Assembly: GCA_009731375.1 (NCBI GenBank)
Contig: BJOX01000058.1
Location: 739,842 to 803,841, forward strand
Source: Paulinella micropora
Lineage: Eukaryota; Cercozoa; Imbricatea; Euglyphida
Direction of reading: 5' to 3'
Length of the DNA stretch: 64,000 nt
Numbering within the stretch: the first letter of the stretch is position 1; the number at the start of each line of letters is the position of its first letter. Shown here piece by piece: positions 56,432 to 64,000 of this stretch. Made by a program: the position numbers and the translations under genes. The notes under the pieces are model-generated. The model searched no databases, was not told the DNA's origin, and saw only the letters and a program-made list of their open reading frames with translations.

Positions 56432-57340
56432 ATGGATAATAAACATAGCCAGCAACAACAAGAAGAAACTCCTGAGCAGACAGAGCGGAAAGAAAAACTT
56501 GAAGAAGTGGCCGAAATACATTTTCAATCAAAGCCCGCTAAGATATGGAACACGATAACATCACCAGAAGCAAAACCACTAAGTCAAGTATTTATTGATT
56601 TAATGGATATGTCAAAGGTGGCGACAAAGAAAGGTAATGCTAACTATAATTTTGGATTAGTTGCTATTGATGTATATAGCCGTCGTGGGTGGATTGAGCC
56701 AGTCAAAAATAAAACAACTGGTTATGTCTTAGAAGGGTTAAAAAAAATATTTACTAAAAAAGTTCCTGAAAGAATTACTTCAGATAATGGTGGTGAGTTT
56801 AAGGGACAAGTCAGTGAATATTTCAGACAAAATAATATTGAACATAGAACTGTCCAAGTAGGCGATCACAGAACAATGGGTATAATTGATAGGTTTATTA
56901 GAACAATACGAAATGAATTAAACTTAATATGGGAATTTAATGAAAATTTTCAATGGGTTCCTATTATTCATGAGGTTGTTGATGCTTATAATAAAACATA
57001 TCATACAACAATTAAAGCAGTTCCGATTAATGTTTTTGAAGGAACCGAAAAGAACACTCAGGAAATATACCGAAATCCTTTAATTAATGAATTCCCTAAG
57101 GGTACAAGAGTAAGAAAGGAATTAGAAAGAACTATTTTTTCTAAAGGGGACAAGCAATTCAGTAAAACTATATTCAAGGTTAAGGGCCGAAAAGGCTTCA
57201 AAGTTATACTCAGTGAAGAGGACTTAGTCCGGCCGTCAGAATTATTAAAGACTAATGTTGAAGAGCACCATAAAGAAGAAGGACCGAAAGAGCAATTATC
57301 GGACAAAGTAAAACAAATTACTAAAGACAAAAAATATTAA
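56432..57340 (+). CDS. retroviral-type (rve) integrase
   Basis: 302 residues from the ATG at 56,432. The catalytic core has the first Asp in FIDLMDMSK (about residue 55), the second in ITSDNGGEF (about 115), and at the place of the third acid GIIDRFIRTIRNEL (about 150): Asp instead of the usual Glu, with 34 residues between the last two acids. The C-terminal third is a basic, SH3-like region (KGRKGFKVILSEEDLVRPSE). No chromodomain is seen. The enzyme inserts the element and makes the 6-bp target duplication seen at its ends. It is intact, unlike the polymerase. Confidence 0.9.
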   Translation: MDNKHSQQQQEETPEQTERKEKLEEVAEIHFQSKPAKIWNTITSPEAKPLSQVFIDLMDMSKVATKKGNANYNFGLVAIDVYSRRGWIEPVKNKTTGYVLEGLKKIFTKKVPERITSDNGGEFKGQVSEYFRQNNIEHRTVQVGDHRTMGIIDRFIRTIRNELNLIWEFNENFQWVPIIHEVVDAYNKTYHTTIKAVPINVFEGTEKNTQEIYRNPLINEFPKGTRVRKELERTIFSKGDKQFSKTIFKVKGRKGFKVILSEEDLVRPSELLKTNVEEHHKEEGPKEQLSDKVKQITKDKKY

Positions 57341-57478
57341 TTTATTAAAATCATTGGATGTAAAACCGGAAAACATAAGAAGCAGTGCAAGAATTAAAAA
57401 GAAAGTTGAAAAGTTGGACCTTTAATGAAAACAAAAGATACATTAACTAAAGGTAACATATTTGGATTACTGATTTAA

Positions 57479-58068
57479 TTAAACAACCTGAGTAGCACTG
57501 TATGTAGTTCGAACAGCCCTGCCGAAATGCGATACAATTTCGGCCACGTTAGGCCATGACCTTACCATAATGAATGAATCTGGCTCACCATTATTGCCGA
57601 CCAAAACAATTACATGGTTAGAAATTTCCGTAGGTGGAGTTCGATAACCCCACACAATTACAGGAATAGAATTCGGCCTTGCAGTGTCTGACCAATTCGC
57701 CACACCCGCCTCCCTGTTGATTACAACATGGACTTCGCTAATTCTGATGACTACATTACGACTGCCGACAGGACGCCCGCCTTTCTTGGCCCCTTTTTTA
57801 CGACCACCCCTTGGTACATTCCAATCAGGGGGCTGAATTGCTACATTATTTACCCCTTCAATTACTTCCTAATCGAACAAGATAACGAAAAGAAACAAAC
57901 AACAGAAGAAATGATTACCTCAACTGCGGGGTCTGGGACTTTTTTTTCCTCTGCCTGCTGCACATAAACATATACATAAATGAAATTAGTTGATATGGTG
58001 TAAATTACCTTATTGTCAGGCACCTCATGTTGCTCCTCGGGCTCGTCTTCAGGCTCGTTGTCCGACAT
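57479..58068 (-). CDS. spliced AT-hook-like protein inside element 2
   Basis: Three exons fit canonical splicing, all in phase 0: 58,068-58,009, 57,957-57,919 and 57,868-57,479 (introns of 51 and 50 nt, both GT..AG), giving 162 residues. The N-terminus is acidic (SDNEPEDEPEEQHEV). Exon 3 has a basic Gly-Arg-Lys stretch, PRGGRKKGAKKGGRPVG, like an AT-hook, then a compact beta-rich C-terminal part (IPVIVWGYRTPP, IVLVGNNGEPDSFI). Other genes of the element are intron-free. It is minus strand, convergent with the integrase. It may be a captured host gene or a nested host insertion. Retaining intron 1 keeps the frame; retaining intron 2 does not. Confidence 0.55.
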
Positions 58069-58380
58069 CCTGCAACACACAAAAACAGCAAGGGTTTTGA
58101 CTTCTTGCCTTAGCCACTTTGGGAGTTCTGAAAAAGTCAAAGAATGAAAAAAATCACGAGGTAAAAAACTCTTCTACACAATTGGCTCCAATTTTTGACT
58201 GATAGAATTTTCTAGAGAAAAAACCCAGACGAGAAAAAAGTGGAAAAAATAAGGCGGGAATGTCAAATTGGTAATAGATAATGAAATTTTGGAAAAATTC
58301 AAAACTATTTTTTTCTTGCCGACGCCCACTACGCCNNNNNNNNNNGCTGGTGCGCCTGCGCAGTGTCGCAGAATTTGATA
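58069..58380. other. non-coding stretch with 10-N gap
   Basis: Upstream region of the spliced gene; AT-rich, with a GC-rich patch around the gap at 58,336-58,345 (ACGCCCACTACGCC / GCTGGTGCGCCTGCGC). No gene seen. It may contain the edge of a nested insertion. Confidence 0.5.
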
Positions 58381-58659
58381 ATGAGTGAAAGTCTTATCAC
58401 GAAAGGAGACAGGACGAAAGAGGATTGGCTAGAGATTTATGAAACGAATAAAAAAGGGAAAGACCAACTGAAGAAGGACAAAATAATAAGCCAAGAAAGA
58501 GTNNNNNNNNNNTAAAGAGCAAATAAAATTGACAGGGAAATTGATTTGTTAATTGAAAAAAAACAATCAGACTTGGTAAAGTTGTCTGCAATTGATATTA
58601 TGCTAAAAAGACTTGACAAAGAGAGCAACAACATTGAAATTGACAGAATGGCGAGATAA
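58381..58659 (+). CDS. coiled-coil hypothetical protein, split by a gap
   Basis: An ATG-started frame (MSESLITKGDRTKEDWLEIY...) runs into a 10-N gap at 58,503-58,512; beyond it a Lys/Leu/Ile-rich frame continues to a TAA at 58,657-58,659. The exact register across the gap cannot be known. The composition is that of a helical, coiled-coil protein of about 90 residues. It lies near the right terminal repeat. Confidence 0.45.
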
Positions 58660-58671
58660 AAAAGAAGACTT

Positions 58672-58911
58672 ATGCAAGTAAAGAAGGAAAAAGAACTGAA
58701 ATTATTTTATAGTTGGAGGAAAGAAAACAGATATGAATTTGGATTTGATGTTCAGAATAAAATTTTTGACGGAATTGATATAGAGGGGCTTACATTCAAT
58801 AAATCCCTCATCAAATACATTGCTTACGACAAACAAAATGAAAACAATGTAATGAGGGTTGAAAGTCAAAATGATTTGTTGTCTAATGTAAGAGGAAATT
58901 TGGAATTGTAA
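58672..58911 (+). CDS. hypothetical protein, 79 aa
   Basis: 79 residues, 12 nt after the preceding gene on the same strand: a basic start, then aromatic-rich and charged (FYSWRKENRYEFGFD). No family recognised. It is the last gene before the right terminal repeat and may be the 3' part of the preceding gene if the gap hides a frame change. Confidence 0.5.
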   Translation: MQVKKEKELKLFYSWRKENRYEFGFDVQNKIFDGIDIEGLTFNKSLIKYIAYDKQNENNVMRVESQNDLLSNVRGNLEL

Positions 58912-59093
58912 AAGAGTGGTCATGACCACTAACTCCTTTACCGCATAGGAGTATAATCTAGTGCGACGAAAAATTTTATCAAAAAATTGAAGGGGCTAAA
59001 GCCCACTTTTATTCAAAGATATTTACTTATACCACACTTGTGTGTGGTAGGTGGTTGGCGAGAATACTGGAGAAGACTTCAAAAAGGTAATTT

Positions 59094-59247
59094 AATAATA
59101 ATTATTTAAAGGTAGCCGTTTTTCTTTCTTTTGTCTTTCTGTATTTGTTATAAATAGATAGACGAAATAATGAATAACGGCTCTTAGTGTGGTTTCTGTG
59201 ATGAAACTGCACTGAAACCCTGTGCCCAAGTGCGACCCTATACTACT
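59094..59247 (-). repeat. right terminal inverted repeat, 154 bp
   Basis: Reverse complement of 37,649-37,802 with one mismatch; it ends ..CCCTATACTACT. Confidence 0.97.
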
Positions 59248-59253
59248 AGAAAG
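59248..59253. repeat. target-site duplication, right
   Basis: AGAAAG, identical to 37,643-37,648. It is also the start of an AAAG microsatellite (59,248-59,282), so a chance match to a repeat must be allowed for. Confidence 0.85.
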
Positions 59254-59333
59254 AAAGAAAGAAAGAAAGAAAGAAGGAAAGCACCTGCCTACGTCGGCAG
59301 GAAGGGAACGCGCAGTAGCAACCGTGGTTGCTT

Positions 59334-59648
59334 TTACTTTTTTTTTGGCTTATTGGAACGTGGTTTTTTCACCACGTTGGGCTGTTCGGGGCTAGTGGAT
59401 AGCTTTGTAGCTTCCACAGCAGATGTGGGCGCTTTACGTTTCTCCCTCTGAGGACGTTTGCTAGCTAGACTCTCATCAAAAAAGGGCGGTGGGCATGGTG
59501 CAAGTACAAATTGATTGGTGGACGCTTTGGGCACGTAATTGAAAATTAGATTTGGCTCTATGTTTTGCCATGCAGTCGCGTTGGGGTCGTAGTGAGGGAA
59601 ATTGTAATAAAGTTTGGTAAATTTGGGCTCGATGATACAGTCTTCCAG
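59334..59648 (-). CDS. host exon, unrecognised, basic C-terminus
   Basis: About 104 codons open to a TAA at 59,334. The frame has coding composition: an aromatic, Asn/Pro-rich part (FTKLYYNFPHYDPNATAW), then Pro-rich and finally Lys/Arg/Ser-rich with KKPRSNKPKKK at the end. The upstream end is probably a splice acceptor near 59,650. Function unknown. Confidence 0.4.
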   Translation of the reverse strand: MEDCIIEPKFTKLYYNFPHYDPNATAWQNIEPNLIFNYVPKASTNQFVLAPCPPPFFDESLASKRPQREKRKAPTSAVEATKLSTSPEQPNVVKKPRSNKPKKK

Positions 59649-60076
59649 AAATTATCACTTGTTGTCCTTGTCATTGTTAATTTGCAAGAAAGGTACACGC
59701 TTAGTAGATGCCAAGGCCACGCGATAGGCTTGGATGCTGAAAACTTTAACCTTCTTGCCCGGCATTGAAGTCAAAGCAAGCAGTCAGAATTTGAACTCCG
59801 GTGGCAAGGTGGCAAGAAATGCCAAAAAGGTCTGCCGATTGCCACTATTTTCTGCAAGGTACGGAGGAATCATCAACAGGCAAACAATGACTTTTTTTCT
59901 TTGTTTTCTCTGTGTGCGCTGTGGTTCGAAGAGCAAAACATGTATCATTATCTTCTTTGTGCAATAATATTTTGTTTACGCAATGTTTTGCTTCGTCATT
60001 AAGCTGCAGCTTTACTTCAGTGGCTTTCAAAAAAAAATTTAGCCTAAGGTACCAGCAAACTATATCTTACGCTGAT

Positions 60077-62160
60077 ATGTCACAAGCAGTTATTGTGTTA
60101 GTGCAGATTGATGGTATGTCGTCTTTTCTGTCTAAGCTAATCAGTCTCAACACACCAACTGAGGCTGCAATTCAGTCTGCTAAAGATAGACATGAGAGAA
60201 CTGTCAAGGCTCAGCAAAACAATCCAACAAAATGTGATACTAGTGTTCCACAGGACGAACCGCAGAGCAAAACACCTGACAATATGTTTTACCCCTCAAG
60301 TAGTGAGCTTTCCCCTGTGGTGGACGTGAACAGTTCCACCCCTCACTCGCACAGAAGCCAACATTCCAGAGTTCGCATAGATGAAAGCGGAGTCAACCCT
60401 CAGCACGCCAAGAAACTCGCAAAGAGCAGGAAATATCAGGACAATTTACGCAATACGAAAGCCCTTGCAGCGCAAGTGACAGACAGCCAACTGCAGCAGC
60501 TGTTGCTGTCAAGCCAAGGCAAAAGAGTGTTTCCAGAAACGAGCAAACTGCTGCAGCAAAGCCGAGCCCAGATCGCAGCTGCTAATGCAGTCAAAGCAAT
60601 GGTGGAGGATTTTCCCAAAAAAGCAGCTCACAAGCAAGCTGTTATTGGTAAACTCCGTGGCAGAATGACTGCCAAGGAGTTCCATGATTTTTTTACTGCT
60701 ATCAGCGACAGATACGCAAGGAAGGCGGCAGCGGCCGTTCGAGAGGTTGAAGCAACTAAGCAAGCAGGTGGCAAGTTGCAAAAGCGTGATATCTTCTCAG
60801 AAAGTAAGATGACTGGTTTTGAACGTGAACATATCACACCCATGGAGAAGCGTATCACTGCGTCTTATGTGACGGAAAATTTAGCTGCAAAGTCTGGTTC
60901 GAATGCTGCTTTTTGGTACGGAAATCTTGATTCGTTTTACGGTTGGTACAGGAAGACTGCTCACCCTAATATCTATGCGAGAATAGTAGAAGAAGCTGGA
61001 GGACTCGACCAATTGATGTTTGAGTTGAAGGGTGTTAAGTGGGCTGAGAAAAATGCAGAAGCATATACTTGCGGGGGAAGGTGTGTGCCAGAAGAAAGCA
61101 AGCAAGCATGCCATCACAACTACGTACCTCGTGATCGCCGCACTGTTGGTAAGATTTTGAGGGAGGAGGATGTGGTCTTTTGCTCTGTCAGCAAAACTGT
61201 GCCATGCAAATGGCATGATATCTGGGATAGATGGAATGCAGATCTTGTTCGAGAGGAAGCAATGCTAGGCAACGAAAGGAAACCCAAAAAGATCAAGAAG
61301 CTGAAGGAAAATATCAGGAAATGCCAACGGCATGATGATCAGTATCAGAACCAGCGCAGGTCATATACGTTTTCTTTCGCTTCAATGCACACTAGTAATG
61401 AATTTGCAGCTACGTGCAGGCACGGATAGATGAGCTTGAGGCAGGGTCGGGGGAATGGGTCGTATATCAGGACTATATTTCCTGGTATTCAGAAACAGGT
61501 CAGAAAATGAATGATTTGTTGTTCACCCGGGTCACCAGGCGAGCGGACGGTCAGCTCCAATATGAATATATTCATAATATCATGAGGGTTCCGCACACTG
61601 GCGCTACCACCAGATACGTATGGGATTACCATCTGAGGCAGGAGGAAGAAGGTGGTAGTGGGGAGATTTTATCGTTGTCAGGGCCAGGCCTGCGCACGGG
61701 AGATGGAGGTGGCGATTTTCATAACAAGGGCTGCATCTATGCTGAATCCCGGTACTCTGCACGATGATCGCTTACATAGTATGCATAGTATGTGTATGTA
61801 TATGCGCTGCAGTTACTACAACGACTACGGTCTGGAGATGCGAACAGAAATGCTGTGCACGCTTCACGCTTGAAGTTGGGGACCGTGTGACGGAGATAAA
61901 GGCATACATACAGCTGTTTTTCTCAACGATCAGATTCAGCAGGGTCGAGGGTTTGACCTTGTTGAAGACTGGCTGATGTCGGCTGCTGGCGCAGGCTTCG
62001 AGAACCATCGATATTATGGGCACGATGCAGACGTAATTGATGCTTGGATCAAGAAGAACCCTGTAAATCCACGCGACAAACCAGGATGGACCTTTCAAGA
62101 GTTGCGGTCTTTTGTTTACTGTCGAGAAACTGATGAGTGTAAAATATATACGCCTGGAAT
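60077..62160 (+). CDS. multi-exon host gene, unrecognised
   Basis: A long first exon is open from at least 60,077 (MSQAVIVLVQIDGM) to about 61,400. The N-terminal half is Ser/Gln-rich with repeated AKK/KAA helices; the later half has a Cys/His-bearing globular part (KNAEAYTCGGRCVPEESKQ; CHHNY; KTVPCKWHDIWDRW). Downstream pieces after acceptor-like CAG sites continue at about 61,423 (ARIDELEAGSGEWVVYQDYI) and about 61,955 (FDLVEDWLMSAAGAGFENH). The exact exon structure is uncertain. No known domain recognised. It could be a host gene or the ORF of an unfamiliar transposon. Confidence 0.45.
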
Positions 62161-64000
62161 TGCTTACGGAGCCTATACATGCGAAAGCATGGGAGAAGAT
62201 CCCAGTCGAAGCGATAGCCGGTGGCTCGCCGGACGCAGCGGCTGCCGCGCGGACCGCCTCCACGTAGGTAACCACAGCCACAGCCGGAAAACCAGGCGAC
62301 TGCCAACATACAAGCTTCTCGCGACCATCCGCGAAGATGAAAGAAGTCGCCGCCCCAAAAATAGCGATCATGGCAGACTCGTAGCCCTGCCATGCGTGAC
62401 TCCCACAAGTGGGCACATGAAGTGATAGGCTTCGCACCCGACGCCTGGGGCTGCCTCTCGGCTCCGCTCCCCGAAAGACCCTCAACCTGAAAACAGGCGA
62501 ACGATCACAAAGGAGCCTGCTGCGGCCGATGTAACAGCGACGCCGACCCGAGCGCAGGCTCGATAGAAACCAAACGTGCCTGCGCAGCTGCGTCCCTAGT
62601 ATGGACGAAGCGCGTCCACTGGGCACGCGAAACGCTCCCGGAACTCGCAGACACCAGCGCATTCAAAAGGCCGCTCGTTCCGCTAGCACCATAAATGTCG
62701 TAATCCACCACGAGCCCCACCCACCCGACGCAGCAGGCGAACCCAGGGTAGAAAATACTGCGTCGCCAAGGTCGCCGCCAAGCGGGCGCGCCCGGCTGTC
62801 CAGCAATGCCGACTCCTCGAACGGGCGAGGCAAACCGCCACGAGAGGCTACATCAGACGAAGAAACCAGCATACGGACTGGCTCAAGAAAAACTGCGACA
62901 ATATCTGCAGAAGGAAACGCACTGACAGCAGGTGACGGCCGCTCCGAATGGTCGGACAAGCCTAACCCAACCAGACAGCTGCGAAACTAGTACTGACAGC
63001 GCAGCAAACAAATACCAGATAGAACGAAAGCAGCCGCACTCGCGGAGGCGTCCGAGCTGTCGCCCCCTGGCGCATGAAAGAGCGAGACACGTGAAACGAA
63101 AAACGCGCAGAGATGAAGCGCAGGAACGAACACGGGCCGTACGACTGCCACCAAAAGGGCTGAGCACGGCTCGCACCTCGAGAGACAAAGACAAGATCAC
63201 ACAGACACGCTCGTGAATACACACTAAAGGAGAAAAGAGCGCATCATGATCACTGCAACTCTGTGGCATACTACACCCACCAACCAGTATGCTGAAAAAG
63301 GGATGCAACCCCAAAAAGAAAACATATAAAAATGGACGAACGAATGCACACGACGCAACTGACCTGGCGGCGTGACGGCACCAACCCACAAACAAACAAA
63401 GAACGAACCAAACCACACGGGATGACGCACGCCGCTAGACCACACGGGATGACGCCACTAGAGTCTCAAGAACCAGTCCCGGCACATATGTCCAAGGATC
63501 TGAGAACAAGGCTGAGAACTACAAGTGAACCGGCTGGGGGCTCCCCGGTACAACGGACAACAAAACGAGAAGCAATGGAAGAATTTCAAAGAAAGAAAGA
63601 AGATAAGGAGTGAAAAAAAAATTAGTGCAAAGAGAAGGGAGCAATCAGCAAGACAAGAAAGAAAAGACGCAAGCAGTCAAGGCATACAAATCAGCTGAGG
63701 GAGGGCTTGCCGCGACCCGGGCCGCCGTGGATGAAGCAACGGACGCGGAAAATTCTGTAGAAGCAGCGGTCGTAGCTGAACTCGACGCCGGCGCCAAAGA
63801 CTCGAGAGCGGTTGCAGAGCTGGAACCGGAGCCCGCGGCAGCGTCCAGCGAATTTGACACCAAACGGGAAGCAGAAGAAATAGCGATGGTCCACACAGCA
63901 CGCGTCGCAGCATCCGTAGACGAAGACAGAAAAAATCTTGAGTGCTTCTCGAGGTCGAGAAGAGTAAATCTGAGCACGAAAGGGATGTCACCCCAACTAA
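62161..64000 (-). other. GC-rich region, retroelement-like, degenerate
   Basis: Composition jumps to GC-rich and resembles the DIRS block at 25.6-28.9 kb. Minus-strand frames include a helical piece similar in style to an RNase H region (WQGYESAMIAIFGAATSFIF near 62,330) and a piece GLVVDYDIYGASGTSGLL (62,720). They are broken by many stops. The last 300 bases are Ala/Ser/Glu-rich in one frame on each strand. I can support no intact gene; a decayed DIRS-like element is the best guess. Confidence 0.3.

Larger units (their letters stand above)
37649..59247. mobile_element. complete 21.6-kb Polinton/Maverick (element 2)
   Basis: Defined by 154-bp terminal inverted repeats that begin AGTAGTATAGGG, and by identical 6-bp flanks AGAAAG on both sides (37,643-37,648 and 59,248-59,253), the target-site duplication size made by Polinton integrases. 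Inside are family B polymerase, integrase, adenain-like protease, packaging ATPase, major and minor capsid proteins, fibre and accessory genes. Length, termini and gene set all agree with a Maverick/Polinton, close in content to adintoviruses. Gaps lie at 45,392-46,023, 54,200-54,209, 58,336-58,345 and 58,503-58,512. Confidence 0.96.

Noticed and set aside
56421-56531. N-terminal extension of the DUF5754-like gene to 56,531
   Set aside because: It would overlap the integrase start antisense; family similarity begins after Met at 56,420.

Overview
The window is eukaryotic nuclear DNA: intron-bearing genes with short introns (about 50-170 nt, GT..AG), DIRS-, Crypton/tyrosine-recombinase- and pogo-type transposon remnants, very long microsatellites and scaffold gaps (N runs). 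Composition jumps between AT-rich, balanced and GC-rich blocks. The host species cannot be named from the sequence. Against this background sit two large virus-like DNA transposons of the Polinton/Maverick (adintovirus-like) class.

Region by region. (1) 1-1.6 kb: an unrecognised ORF and non-coding flank. (2) About 1.6-12.78 kb: a partial Polinton-like element (element 1) with major and minor capsid proteins, packaging ATPase (frameshifted), a 1 kb-residue-class virion protein carrying a parvovirus-VP1-like phospholipase A2 motif, two GIY-YIG nucleases, a surface-protein candidate and a small Cys-rich protein. No polymerase, integrase or terminal repeats are seen; its right end stops abruptly inside a GIY-YIG gene. 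(3) 12.8-25.4 kb: AT-rich host DNA, microsatellites, a GC-rich island beside a gap, a hAT/ZNF862-like fragment, a tyrosine recombinase remnant and a pogo-like DDE transposase. (4) 25.6-28.9 kb: a decayed GC-rich DIRS-like retrotransposon (gag zinc region, RT, YR). (5) 28.9-37.6 kb: microsatellites, a three-exon SET-domain gene and a neighbouring host gene, then 1.8 kb of GCAA/GCAT satellite. (6) 37,649-59,247: a complete 21.6 kb Polinton (element 2) with 154-bp terminal inverted repeats (one mismatch) and a perfect 6-bp target duplication AGAAAG. (7) 59.3-64 kb: host genes of unknown function and GC-rich retroelement-like sequence.

Element 2 carries the full Polinton set: protein-primed family B DNA polymerase, retroviral-type integrase, adenain-like maturation protease, packaging ATPase and double-jelly-roll/penton capsid pair, plus an ExoX-C-like protein, a basic virion peptide, a very large modular fibre with a peptidase-S74 intramolecular chaperone, a DUF5754-like protein and a host-like spliced AT-hook gene near its right end. 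Genes are tightly packed, often divergent over 11-24 bp TATA-rich promoters. Polymerase, ATPase, fibre and the first ORF each carry a lesion although the terminal repeats are nearly identical.

The most novel signals are (a) a ~120-bp intergenic structured element present three times in element 2, whose stems show compensatory base changes; (b) a small secreted-looking Cys-rich protein family shared by both elements; (c) a C-x-C-G...H...H finger shared by the GIY-YIG nucleases and the first ORF of element 2; and (d) the spliced AT-hook gene inside a viral element.
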